Source: Ciona intestinalis (Eukaryota > Chordata > Ascidiacea > Phlebobranchia > Cionidae). From it: a stretch of 64,000 nucleotides of DNA. Position 1 is the first letter of the stretch, and each line of letters starts with the position of its first letter. The notes beneath the pieces are model-generated. The model was not told the origin of the DNA and made no database searches. It saw only the letters and a list, made by a program, of their open reading frames with translations. Location: positions 71,252 to 135,251 of the forward strand of contig NW_004190488.1 in the NCBI RefSeq assembly GCF_000224145.3, read 5' to 3'. Below, piece by piece: positions 1 to 13,500 of the stretch. The position numbers were made by a program, and so were the translations under genes.

Positions 1-172
1 GTATGTGTTGAAAATATTAGCTTTTTACATAAGAAACAAGGCATTGCTACATGTACAACCATCTCAACAGTATTTACCTAATACATTTGTATGCCACATG
101 TGAAATATCCCTATTGCCTAATTAACTGATGTGATTACATGTATGCTTAATTTGCTTATGTTATCGTTATAG

Positions 173-3100
173 GTCAGATCCCATTTATTAGCTCATCGGA
201 TTCAAAAGTCAACTAAAGACATTCCAATGTCAAGTAATTCACAAAAGAAAACTTCTTCAAATATTTCCGAGCCGGCCTGCAAAAGTTAGTAATATTATGC
301 ATAATACATTATATATGTAACCCATTTTAAAGTGCACAGATTTTATAATTTATATCACATATTGAATAGCGATGATGCCAATTAACAAGTTTATTTTTAA
401 AATTGATCTTTATAAACTTAAAAAAATATTAATCTTGATAAAGTGGAAAATATGACAAAATAATTTGTCAGAAATTGGTTTATACTTAATGTAAATAACA
501 TTTTGATTTGCATGGGTCAAATAAAAGGTGCAAATTAACGGTTGGACAAACATTAAAAAAAATGTTTGAAACCAGTGGTGTATATACTAAAAGTAAGGGT
601 TCTAGGGTTAGGGATTGGGGATTTTTAATGCTATAGCTGCCATGTTCTTACATTAGTTACAAATCTTTAATTTTTTTTGCTTAATTAACTTAATTTAAAC
701 AGCATGCAATCCATGCATAATCAATGACTTATAATAAATTCCGCGAATCTGACCCCGATCTGATGTTCATATAGTTGGACGATTCTTGTATAGTGAAATA
801 CAGTAATGATCTGGTGCCACGAAAACGTAACCAACAAAAATCAAGTCCAACCACTAGTTATTAATAGAGAAATATATTTCGCCTAAATGGCATCGTCAGT
901 CTCTTATTCAAATAGAATCTCTTATGTTTTGTTGGTTACGTTTTCGTAGCACCAAATTGTTACATGCACAAACAATAAACAGATCAAGTTTACACAAAAA
1001 TAAAAACACACTAAGACAACATTGCCAAAACCTATTTTAATTTTGATTTTTAAAATTACATATAGTTTACACACTAGTGTGGTGCACTTCATTGTCAAGA
1101 AACTCAGAGTCTTAAATACCATGCAATTATATAACAAGTTTACTTTTATTGACCTATTTTGCAGAATTTCGTTTTTTCAATCTTATGTCATCAATATCTC
1201 GACACACACAACTTTCAAAAGAAGAAAGCGATCATGGTAATGGTTTAAATTCCTATGATTTTTTTCATTATTTAAATATGCTTGTAATTGTACTTTGCCT
1301 TGCAAAACCTGAACTAAAAATCTAAAAAGATAATTTATATAACAGTTTGCATTATCAATTTCAACAAAAATATAAATCGCAAAATATTTAAATACTATCT
1401 TGAATTTTAAAAATTAAGTTTTTTTTTTGTTTTTGTAAAAAGATTTTTAGATCACTTCTTTTGATAGTTAGAAAGCAGTATATCTAACTAATTTAACGCA
1501 AAATATTTAAATTCTATTTTAATTTTATTTAAATTAAGATACTTTTTTCGGTTTGAAAAAAATTTTTTAGATCACTTCTTTTGATAGTTAGAAAGCAGTA
1601 TATCTGACTTATCTAACGCGAAATATTTAAATACTATCAATCTATCACAATTTTTTAAAGGTAAGATTTTTTTTGTATGGAGAAAAGAGATATTTAGATT
1701 ACTTTTTAAATAGTTTGAAAACACTACATTCAACTCTAATGAAATCAATAAGAAGCTTAATTTTTAACTTTTTTTCATAAATATTTTTATAGAATCATCA
1801 AATGTTGAAGAAACACCCAAGGATTGGTATACACAGGCTTGCTTATCAATTGTAGAGAAATGTGCTTTTCTCTTGGTTGCTGTAGTTCCTGCGTTAGTGA
1901 ATGAATATCAAGATGAACCTCATGAGGTGAAAAATGAAAATTCTTCAACATCTGATGTATCTTCTCCAACTGAAGGTAAACCTGGAATTTTAACGTCGCA
2001 AATAACGGTCATGCTTTTTATCAATAAGTGTGTTTTAACAACTGTTGTTGTATCGCTACTACCCGTCTTTTTGTTCTTGTAAATTTTCCCGATCTTCGTT
2101 ATTAAAACCGAATTAAAATAAGTTTCATTCAATAATGATTAGTTATAAAAATAAGAACTTAAAATGTATATATATATATTCTGCCTATATTACTGTGGTA
2201 ATTAGGTTACATACGTGGTAAATCGTAAGTGGGCATAAGCTGTATGAAACAAAACAACTATTTACCAGCACTAATGTTCTTGTGGAAAACTTTTAAGTCA
2301 TCTAAAATTAATCCATTATTTTTTTCCAGCCATTAATGCTCAATCTCAAACAAGTTCAATGGAACGAAGTGTTGAGTTATCTGATACACAACCTCATGGA
2401 AAGTATGTTTTATTTATTCCGAATGTATAATTACAATCAGTGGCGCAGCTAGGGGGGGTTTCACGGGTCGCCATCCCCCAAAAAATAACCTATACCTCCT
2501 TTTTAAAGTTTGAACCCCTCACCTTTTCTGGCTGTTTAAAGTTGCAATGCTTTTATTTTATCTGTATCTTGTTTTTAAGATTTTGGTTATTTGATTCAAT
2601 GATGAACCTAGTTTATAATGTCACATATAGTTACATACCACATAGGACAGTATTGGTATGCTGTAACGTGTGCCATATTCAGTATTGCTTTTCACTTTTT
2701 TTTATTCTTTGAGGGTGAGGTCCTTGTCAAGGACCTGGGATTTAGGCCAGATTTGGCCCATTACCCCCAACACCCAAAAAGCCCATTTAAGTCCTTTATG
2801 CGACCGGTGCCGCGACACCGCATCGTAGTCAGACACACATAGAATTTCATACATGTATGTAACTTGTAATTGTTTTTGGAAAGTATAAGTTTTAGAAAAT
2901 ATATTTAATTTCCACCCTCTACTCTTTCATGGAATAATTTTTTTTCGCAGTTTAATTGTAAATTATTTAAAAAATATGTTTTTGTGTTTAGAGTTTGCAT
3001 GGCTGTCCTGGAATATTGTTGTCCCAGTATTAACTATGATGGAGACCCATTAACTATTGAACAGAACGGAAATTTTGATTTAAAATCCTATGAAACTTTA

Positions 3101-6100
3101 ATCAAAGCCATGATACTGCAACAGAAAAGAGCTCAGGTCAGTTAAGTTAGCATGTTTTGCACAATGTCAAATGTAAATGGTGTATTTTTCATGTTTTTTG
3201 TTGTTTTATAAATATATATATTTTTTTATCAAAACTGATTTTTTGCACTGTTGGTAATTTAAAAAAAATGTTTAATTATTTATTTATTCTCAGAATCGAA
3301 TTTTCGCATTGGGAAAAATATCACGACTGCTGATGTCACAAAATGACGACCTTTCAAAATTCCCCCCGTTTCTTCCATCGGCTTACTTTCAATTAATGAT
3401 CGGATGTTTCGGACTTATGTCTCTTCAACCATTGACCCGTGAACTTATGACTGTTGGGTAAGTTTAATATATAAATGTAAATTTATAAGAATATTATTTA
3501 AATGGTGTAGCGACCACGCTTCTTTTCTTCCAACTAAATGAAATTTGTTTCAACCGTAAGCAGGTTTTAACATTCGTTGTTTTGTCGTTTTATTCCGTTT
3601 TTTTATTTAAAATATTTTTAAATCTTCGCTACTGTAATTGAAGAGACAAATAAAGTTATTATATAATGTAAATATTTAAGTTTATTATTTAAATGTAAAT
3701 ATATAAAGTTTGTAAGTTTATTTTTATGCATAGTAGGTTGGGGTAAGATGGGACACCTTCAACACATACTATCTAAATATCCTGATCGTGTTTTAAACAA
3801 TTAACAACAGCCTATAGGTGTCTCGGTATAAGGTTTATAATTTTTTAAATGTTCTTTGTTTACCACCGAATGAAACTATAAATTAGATAAAAAGGTCTCC
3901 CATCTTGCCCCACCCTACTATATTATATAAAATATAGAAATATAGCATCTCTATAGTTTCTTTTTAGTATGTTTTCCTGTTTATATCTTGGTACCCATGG
4001 TAATATAGTTCGATTTACTTTCTATAGATTTCTACCTTCCCCAACACTTGGTGTGACATCTGCATCACACAAAGATAAGCTTGCAATCACCAACCTTCTC
4101 ATTACTATACGGAATTTGCTATACAAGAAAATTTTACCTGTGAAAATATCACTCTTATCAAGTAAGTTTTATTTTAATTATTTTGGACATTTTGACATTT
4201 TTAATGAAAATTCCCAGAAGCGTGAAGCTAAAGCTGCCACAAAATTTTTATAACCGCAAATTTCTCTGGTAATTCTTTGATACTGTTGCAATAGGAAATG
4301 CAGATATATTTGTATTATTTACTAACAGATAGTTTTTCGTAAAACAAAGAATTTTCATATAACAAGAATTAGGAACACAAAATAAGAAAATATTTATATA
4401 GTTCTGTGGGGAAAGATGGGACACCTTTAACACCTAATATTTAAATATCCTGATCAAGTTTTGGAAGTCATGAGGATACGGTTTTATAATTCTTCGAATG
4501 TTCTTTGTTTACTACAAATTTGAACGAGAAAATAGAATGAAAAGGTGTCCCATCTTTCCCTAGAATAAAAAGGTGTCCCATCTTAGAATGAAAAGGTGTC
4601 CCATCTTATCCCACCCTACTGCATCTTGCAATAGCAGCTTAGTTAAGTAAAAGAGTGATTTTTTTCTGCTGTCATAGTTAGGCCACATAATTGAATATTC
4701 CCCATTGTGTGGTTTTTATAAAATACGTATCATTTTAGTAAAATAAGGCACAAAAAAAAGCTAAAAATATTTTAACATGGTTTGAAACCAAGCAGTACAA
4801 TAGGAATTGGCCACACAAACTGTAAAAATAAAATGGCTCAATTTAACTTTGTTTTTTTTACCCTTCTTTTATCAGATCCAAAAGATGCCCGTCTTCTCAT
4901 TACTACTTTGCTGTCACTGTCTACATTGAAGAACTATGCAGTGGATTTATCCCATATCACATCTGATATACTTAAGTATATAGTTGAACTGTGTAACGAG
5001 CAAAATAACCAACAGTTGCTCAATGAGTTTTCTTCAATCACTTCTTATAAAACACAGAAAATGGTTTCCCTGGTGACTGTCATTGCGCGGAATCTTTTCC
5101 GGTCAATTGCTGTTTCCACCAGGTAGAAAAAATATTTTGATATTTTTATTTAGTAAATATGTAAACTGTTAAGGATCTGATGCTACGAAAATGTAACAGA
5201 CAAAAACCAAGCCCAACCAATTTCTGTATTAGAAATATATATTTCACCTAAATTTCCTGGCAAATTTATTATTCAGGTCATCAGTCAAATAACACTCAAA
5301 AAGCTTAATAACACTCCTATAATATATGCATCTTGTGTAATTGCATGCAATATTTCTAACTGGATTTAAATTTAATTTGCAATAATTTCACAAGCATATT
5401 AAATTCGATCAGCTAACATGTCATACGTATGCATTAGCTGCATTTTGTTCAACAGGCATATATATACTAACGATAAATTAAAAATGTATATAAATAGGTA
5501 GAGATGCCTAACTGTTATCATAGGATATCAACAAACTTTCAAAAAATGTTGCGTACAATTTACAAATTAAAATTATTTTGACAGTTTACATGCTCGAGAT
5601 GTAGAAGCCGATATTGTTGGCATGGTTGCCAATGTTTTGCATTGTCTTATTTCCGATTCATTTCGATCACTCGGTGGCAGTGAGGAGATCTGCGATATTC
5701 TTCATAATAATCCATGGTCGCTTTCCCCACCACCACGTACATATAAGTGAGTGGTTTATAAAATCAACCGATTCATTTATAACTAAATGTAACATGTTTT
5801 ATCCTCGCTTGGCCGGAAAAGGACATTCGTTATATTTATAACACGGTTTTTCTGTTTTATACACCCTGTGCTAGCTTACAAGTTACCATGTATGTAACTT
5901 TATGGGTAATTATTTTATATGTGGCAATAATAATTTCGTTATATTTATAACACGGTTTTTCTGTTTTATACACCCTGTGCTAGCTTACAAGTTACCATGT
6001 ATGTAACTTATGACAACTAAGACATCCCATTAGTGACCACTGGGTTGAAATAATTGACGTTAAGTGTCTTGCCTAAGGACACATTTCCCCACAATGGTAG

Positions 6101-7547
6101 CTGTGGCAAGCCTTGAACCCAAAACCTATGGGTTATAGACAGGCATGCTAACCAATGTGCTACTGTGTCGAACTGCTTATAGATTGCATAGACTATGTGA
6201 TTTAATTGTCGTGATACCAGCAATGTAATAGTAGGAAGTTAAAAATAAGGCAAACCAAGTCATTAAGCTACAGAAGACATATGATGGTGTATTCAAACTA
6301 CCAGCTCTTTTAGGTGTATTCTTGTGATGTTCAATACTTTAAACCAACCTTTTGTGATTCTTAAGTTTCTCACACATATATACCCATGTCTTTAACTTTA
6401 GTTATCTCACCAATATGACATTTATCAAATTTTTTTAGCGCAGATATGTGCTATGAAAAATTCGAACAGTTTGTTATTTTTTATATTAAAACTTCTTATT
6501 TGGTTTTAAAAAGTAGATCATTTTTGTTTCCTGTTATAAAATTTGTTAACTTTCTTTCTACAGGCACCTTTATTCTCAACATGCCCTGGAATCTTCAGTT
6601 GGGGACCACCTCGTGTTTGTTCGTATGCTTATCTCAAGCCACACAATGTGTCAAGAATTTGCAACGTGGCCATGGATTAGTACTTTATTGAATATAGCTG
6701 GAAAACTGGATGAAACTGGTTTGTTTTTTTATTATTTTTTTTAAATGTTTTTATTTTATTCATTGTTACTTTGTTAAATACACCGCAAAAACTGTTTGTG
6801 TTTTTCAAGTTTTTTTTTTATTTTATAAGCACTTAGAAGTCATAGTATCAACATTTTAGGTTTGCCAGTTATCAAGTCTGTGCGAACACGCTTGCTTGCC
6901 CTGCATTTACTTTACACAATGTTGAATGGAATGAGTTCGGAAGTCAATTTAAGGTAAGTTATGTTGTATTTGACAATCATTACAAGACCCAGCATTGCAG
7001 TATAGTGTTGTCAGTGGTTAAGGGCTTGCACCGTAACTGAAGGTTGCCATGTACAATGCTCGACACTGATACTAATACTGATTGACAAAAGTGTCTTTGG
7101 GCAAGAAACTCCTAATAGCAAAGGAATAGCTTTTTTGTTGGACCTACACAATGTGTTCCTGGTGTCGTAGCACAGTTGGTTAGTGTGACTGCCTCTAACT
7201 CATTGGTAATGAGTTCAAGCACGGCCTACCAGAGATATCTCTAGTAGGCTTTGGTTTAAGGCATGTCGCTGCTACCCTTGTGGATGTATGTTTCCTTGCG
7301 CAAGACACTTAAGGGCAATTGTTCCAACCCAGTGGTCACTAATGGGTTGTCTAAATTGTCATTATCAAGAATAAAACAATTAACATTAAATCATGTTTCC
7401 AATTACAGTGATGATCTTGTGTCACAAGTTATCGACAAACTGCTTCAGATAATTGCACAAGTACATTGGGTGGAACTACCTGCATATGAAAAAGATGATC
7501 TCATTTTAAAGCAAAGTGATTATATTTCAACTCGTGATGAAACAAAA
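173..7547 (+). CDS. HERC1: HERC1 exons 1-12, helical region before SPRY
   Basis: Exons read at 173-284, 1165-1236, 1793-1975, 2330-2402, 2992-3136, 3294-3457, 4028-4161, 4876-5122, 5585-5746, 6564-6718, 6860-6953 and 7409-7547. Every junction keeps the frame. The product is mostly leucine-rich helix with a polar Ser/Asn-rich linker in exons 1-4, and no catalytic motif. In HERC1 the stretch between the first RCC1-like domain and the SPRY domain has no assigned enzymatic role and may act as a scaffold. Exon 2 is short (72 bases) and is supported by frame and splice sites alone, so it is the least certain of the block. Confidence 0.85.
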
Positions 7548-10500
7548 GTAGGTTGAAAAAGTAGGCATAATTTGATTTAAATTTAATCTAGGTTTAATCT
7601 CACTCACATTTGAACTACGATCCGCTATCGTGTCATATATACATGGTGCATTTTGATCAAAGGGCACATACCAACGACAAAGCTATATTTATATATATAT
7701 ATATAGAGAGAGATGCTTATATATGATCTTACGATATTACCAAAGTTTTAAAAAATGAGAAGTTTTTTAAAAAATCTGGTGAAATTGAATCGCTGAAATA
7801 AAAAAAAATTACCTTAACAATTTATCATGCAACAACTTTGTATTGCCACACATACATTAGGGCCGCTACCTTTATAATTCATAAGAAAACATTGGAATTA
7901 TTATTGTAAAAATGTTAAACCTCAAAATTTCCAGTAGTTTAGTCTTAACATAACCGAACTCTTAAACCACTTGTTTTTGTTTTTTTAATCCGACTTTTAG
8001 GGTAATGGGCCAAGTCTGGCCTAAATCCCAGGTTCTCACAGACCTCACCCATACAGAATAGAATAGAATAATCCGACTTTTTAATCTGAAAAAAAGCTTT
8101 TTATCTGACTTGTTTATTTATCAGCATGAAAGTAAGGGTAGTGGAATATATAGAACTAAACACTTGTGGTATTACGACTGTTGTTGCCCCAACATGCGAG
8201 GATAAACAAGGTCTATAAAAAATATATATAGTACCTACTACACTGTTTCTGATGAACCCATAAAATAATCATCTTGCCGTCTACATAAATAAATTGTGGT
8301 TTTTATTGTATTGACTATTACTTTTATGCTTTGTTGATATGCATATAAGTAGTTATACTTTTCACTGTTTTTGTCAGAATGAATTTCATCAATTAGCAGC
8401 CAGAGAAATAATATCTGATTCAGCTTTTGATGTTGATAAGTGTGTTGCAACTTCTATTCGAGACCAATTTACTTTGGTTCATTCATCTGGTGGACGTGGG
8501 TATGGGATGACTATGGCGAGATTATCAATGGGAACTTATCAATGGAAGGTTTGTTAAATTAAACTTTTTCTAAACAAAACCAACAAACAAATTTTTAGCG
8601 GTTTTTCAATACCAAGTTTTTAGCATTTTAAGTTTGTCAAGTGCCATTGCATACTGGTTAGCAGGCCTGCCTTTATCCCAGAGGTTATGGGTTCAAGGCT
8701 CGTCACGTCCATGGGCAAAGTTGCTCCAACTCAGTGGTCGCAAACTGTTAAGGAAAACAATACCCTACAAAGTTGCATATGTGGTAGCTGGCTCGAGGTG
8801 TATGAAACAGAAAATCAGTGTTATAACGATATATGTGTTTTCACGCCACATGAGGATAAATTTACATTCATTCAATCATTCAAGCTAAATTATTTTCATT
8901 GAATGTATTTACTGCTGAACTAATAAAGATTTCTGACTCATTTATTATGTGCACTGAAGTTTTGGCAAGAGTAAAAACATTTTACTTTCTATAAACTCAC
9001 TCAAAAAACTTTACCACACAAAATAAAATCGCGAATTTTTTTTTATCTACAATATGTATGAAAACAATACTTTTATTTTATCCACTGTGGTTGATGTTCA
9101 CAGTTTCATATCTTGGAAGAAAACCCAGGCAATGAAGGAACTTGTATCGGTGTTTCTATATTTCCTGTTGAAGACTTCAGCCATCGAACAACATCGGAAA
9201 TGTGGTTGTATAGAGCATACAGGTGATTCAATTAACACTAAAACTTACATAATCAAATCTAGAATACTGAAATTCAGCATTATTTAACGCATTTTTAAAT
9301 ATGTGAGGACATGGAGAAAATTTTGCACTAAAATAAGTTAATTTAATGTTGATACGTGCATAAACCAATGACCATGTAAATTAACGCTGTTAGGGAATTA
9401 CAAAGTGACGTCTTTATGTGAATCGCTATTCGCAAAAACATTTTACCATGCAAAAAGGGTATATGTGAGCACAGAACTGTTTTTTGAGTAACAGTTATTT
9501 TAAATATAAGATAATTGTAAAACAATAAACCAATATGATATTTTCCATATGAACACATTACAGTTTTTGGAGTAACACTGATTTTAAAAATAAGATTTTA
9601 AATTACGCCATCCAATTTTGAATGAATTTAAGTAAGAAATAAAATGTCTTTTATCATCCAAAAAAATAGTAGTAAAACTTTTTTACAATTTTTTTTTGGT
9701 GATCCGTTTACATTTTTCGTTAATTTTTAGTGGCAACTTGTATCATAGTGGAGAGCTCACACATTCATTGCCGAGTTACAGCAAAGGTGACGTGATAACT
9801 TGTGTTCTGTGTATGAATGAAAGAACTCTTAGTTTTGGAATCAATGGTGAAACTCCTGAAGTTGCGTTTCGAGATTTAGATTCCAATGCAACCTTATTTC
9901 CATGCGTTATGTTCTATAGCAGCAATTTCGGAGAAGAAGTTAAAATATCAGATTTTCAGGTTGGTACAATTTTAATTAAAAAATTAGAGATTTGTAATTT
10001 GCAAAAATGTTATTAAAGTTTTCAACCGATGTTTGTCACCTTAAAACCATTTCATTCTGAAATAAATATGTTATGTCAAGGTTTTTTTGGGACAATATAG
10101 GTATGTAACTTATACATCAGGTAGTGCAATAAGACTACAATGTCTCATTTTTGTAAAAACCATAAAACCATGATTCCTAAATTTTACATTTTACATAAAT
10201 TTGCCACATTTTTAAAAATGTTTAACCTTTTTAATAGAAAAAACAACAAAATCTAAACAAAAATTACTAAAACATATCAAAAGTTTTGTTTTTCATTCAC
10301 ATTTCTTAAACTGTTTTCAACTTTCCAACAATCTCAGCATATTGGAAGTGGGCAAAATTTATCAGTTGGCGATCCTATTTGTTCAACCATGCATGGTACC
10401 ATCAGTGAGACATGCATACAACTATTGACCCAACTTCATTCACGTCGAGAGTCACAATGGAGCATGGCAATCACTGACGCTGTGATTGGTCGGTTTAACG

Positions 10501-13500
10501 AACTTCCTGAAATACTAAAAGATGATTGGTTGTTTTCCTCCAATAAACAAGATACACCAGATGAAGGTTTTGTTTTGTTTTTGTTTGTTTTTATTCACTT
10601 AACCAATTTGTATTGCTTTCTGCAATTTTGGAATTTTGTTTTTCCTAACTGTTTACTAAAATGGAGCTTTATGATGTGAAAATGCAATATAATGATTTTT
10701 AATTAGATTTCTGGTTCTCAACTAGAAAACTTAGAAAGTATCATATTTGTGTTGTTTTGCTAAATCTATATTACTTAAGAAAATATAAAAAAAAATGAAT
10801 TATTTTTCTGGTTTACTGCCTTAGTTTTTGACCAGAAAATTGACAAGAAAACTGAGAGAGTATTATATTCATATTTTTTTTGCTAACTTTATACTTCACA
10901 ATTACTCTGAAAATGTTTTACAGATCTAAAAGATTGGCAGCGTAGTCGAATGTTATGGCGAGTATGGCCCGCCCTTACTTTGTTAAGTGGTGTCGATGGT
11001 GGGTTAAGAATGGGCGAGCGTTGTAAAGTCATTAATTCAATGAAACACGGAATATTACTTGGATTTAATAACAATAATACTAAACTAAAAGTCGCTTGGG
11101 AAGATGGCAGCCAGGTAAATAGGATTTTGTTTATTAAATTGTTATTATTTATAAAATTATGTACTTTTTTTGTTTTTATAAAATGATTAGAAACTTTTTT
11201 TTAGAATTATTTTTATTTTTATAAAATGGTTATAAATTTTTTTTTGTAATTTATTTTGCACCTAATCAAAAGGTGATGAGCAGCGATTGTTTTCCTTCTT
11301 CCCTCGAACCTGTAAAACAACCAAGTTTCTGTATGCACGATTTCCCTCTATTGAAACCTTCAGTTTTAATGGAGTTGTGTCGAGTATCAGGGATATTTGA
11401 TGACGCGACGCACAGACAACATGTAAGGAAATTTCAGTTAATTAAATATTCACTTTTAAACTTTTAGAAGAAAATTAGAAGAAGTATTTTTTTTCATGTT
11501 CATTTTTTTCAGTTAATTTTTATATTCTAGTTTAAATTTATCTAGATAAAAAAAATGTTTTTAAGAAGCTGAAAAAGTAACTAAAATATTAATAAAATCC
11601 AGTTACAATCCAATTACACCTAACCTAAGTTTTGTAAATACATAAATCCTAGGGAGACACATATTACTGTACTATGAATTTCTTCAGATGATTTTTACAC
11701 AATTCATAAATCAATTTCTGTGACATAATTTTCTATTTTTCTACATTGACTTTTTTCAATGCAGATATTTCCGAAGGGTAAACTTGAAAAGGAGTTGGAT
11801 GATGATATTGCTCACACAATAAATGAAGAATATTCTACAACGTCTAGAGTTGGTAACTACAACTAAGTTAACTAAAAATTACCATGTTAGCTTTTTCATT
11901 AATAAAATAAAAGAGAGTAACTTGCTTTATTTAAAACAGGGGTTCGCAAACCGCACCCGCAGGAGCAAAATAAATGGCCCTCAGAATGACTTTAAAATTA
12001 CCGATTGCATACGTTCACAAATGAACATATTACTTTAAAAAATCGTCTAAAAATGTTTTATTGATTTATGTAACAATTTACATTGTCTTTGTAACGTCAC
12101 AAAAATAGTTATGACTGTCACAGCATCAGCCAACCTACCGCGCTAAAAGGGGTTATACCGCGGATTGATTCAACAAAAAAAACTGTGAAACCATAGGATA
12201 CTGAAGTGAACTTCAGTATACTATGGTAAAACTTTGTTCTATACTCCGCAAGTACGTAGTTTAATCTGTTTTAGAAGCCATGTTTATTACCAGCATATGT
12301 GTCGAACTTCCTGACCTAACTAACAGTATTCGTTATATCCAAATTTTGGCCAATACAATTCACGTCGCCAATATAGCAAGAAGAACCTTGCCCGACGCAT
12401 AATTATGATTTCACACATTGGCCCGGATAAAATAAGTTTGGGAACCCCTGTTTTAAAACAACAACAGTTGTTATAACACAGGTGTTCTGTTTCATACACC
12501 TCGGGCCAGCTTACGGGTTAATATGTATGTAACTTAGTGGATAACTAGTTTTTTTGTATGGCTGACAATTAAGACAACCCATTAGTGACTACTGGGTTGA
12601 AGCAATTGCTGTCAAGTGTCTTGCCCAAGGACACATACGCCCACAATGGTAGCAGTCACTGTCTTCCACATACGGAGAGGCAGGGACTGCTACTGGCAGT
12701 GACCTTTTTTGGTATACCCCTTTAACTGAACATTCGCCTTATTTTATTTTTAAATCTTAACTATTTAGAAACAAAGGGAGTTGGACAGGAGAATCTAAAA
12801 TGTAATTTAAGTGAAGAAACTTCAGCAAATAAAGAGCAAAATGATCAACTGATGGGAAAGAAAAAGGAAAATCGTAAATATTAAATATTTGTACAGCACT
12901 GTGGGGGAAGACAGGACACCTTTAGTACATGATATTCCAATATCCTTATCGTGTTTTAAACAATTAACTTCGGTCTATGCCGGTCGAGGGGATACAGATT
13001 TATAGTTCTTTGAATTTTTTTGTTTTTTACTTATTAAAAAGAGAAAATATTATAGAAAGGTAAAGGTGTCCCGTCTTCCCCCACCCTACCATACATTAAA
13101 AAATTTAAAGTAATATTGATAAAGTATAAGATATATTACAAAGTTAAAAATTGTATCAGTATTAAATTTTTTTTGGCACCATTATAATTTAAAAAATACA
13201 AAAAAGGAGTATATTATGATTAAGCAGACAACTGGAAGAAAATTTGCAGAGGAGTTATTCAAGTTACTGCTTTATCTGCACTTGAAAGAATATTTACAAG
13301 CAGCTGGTATGGTTTTTCTTAAGTTAAACTATATGGGCTGTAGATTATAGTATTTTATACTTACTTGTTTCACATGCATTAAAACTCTGTTTTCATTGTT
13401 TAACATTCTTTGTGAAATGCAGCAGATTTTTTAATATGCCATATTTGTTAAAGGTCTGTATTTTTTCCAATGTTTTGGACAAACAGAACCAAATTTAAGT

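Noticed and set aside
8638..8720. tRNA gene
   Set aside because: A- and B-box-like motifs are present, but no cloverleaf closes and SINE body and tail follow; the same head recurs at several sites.
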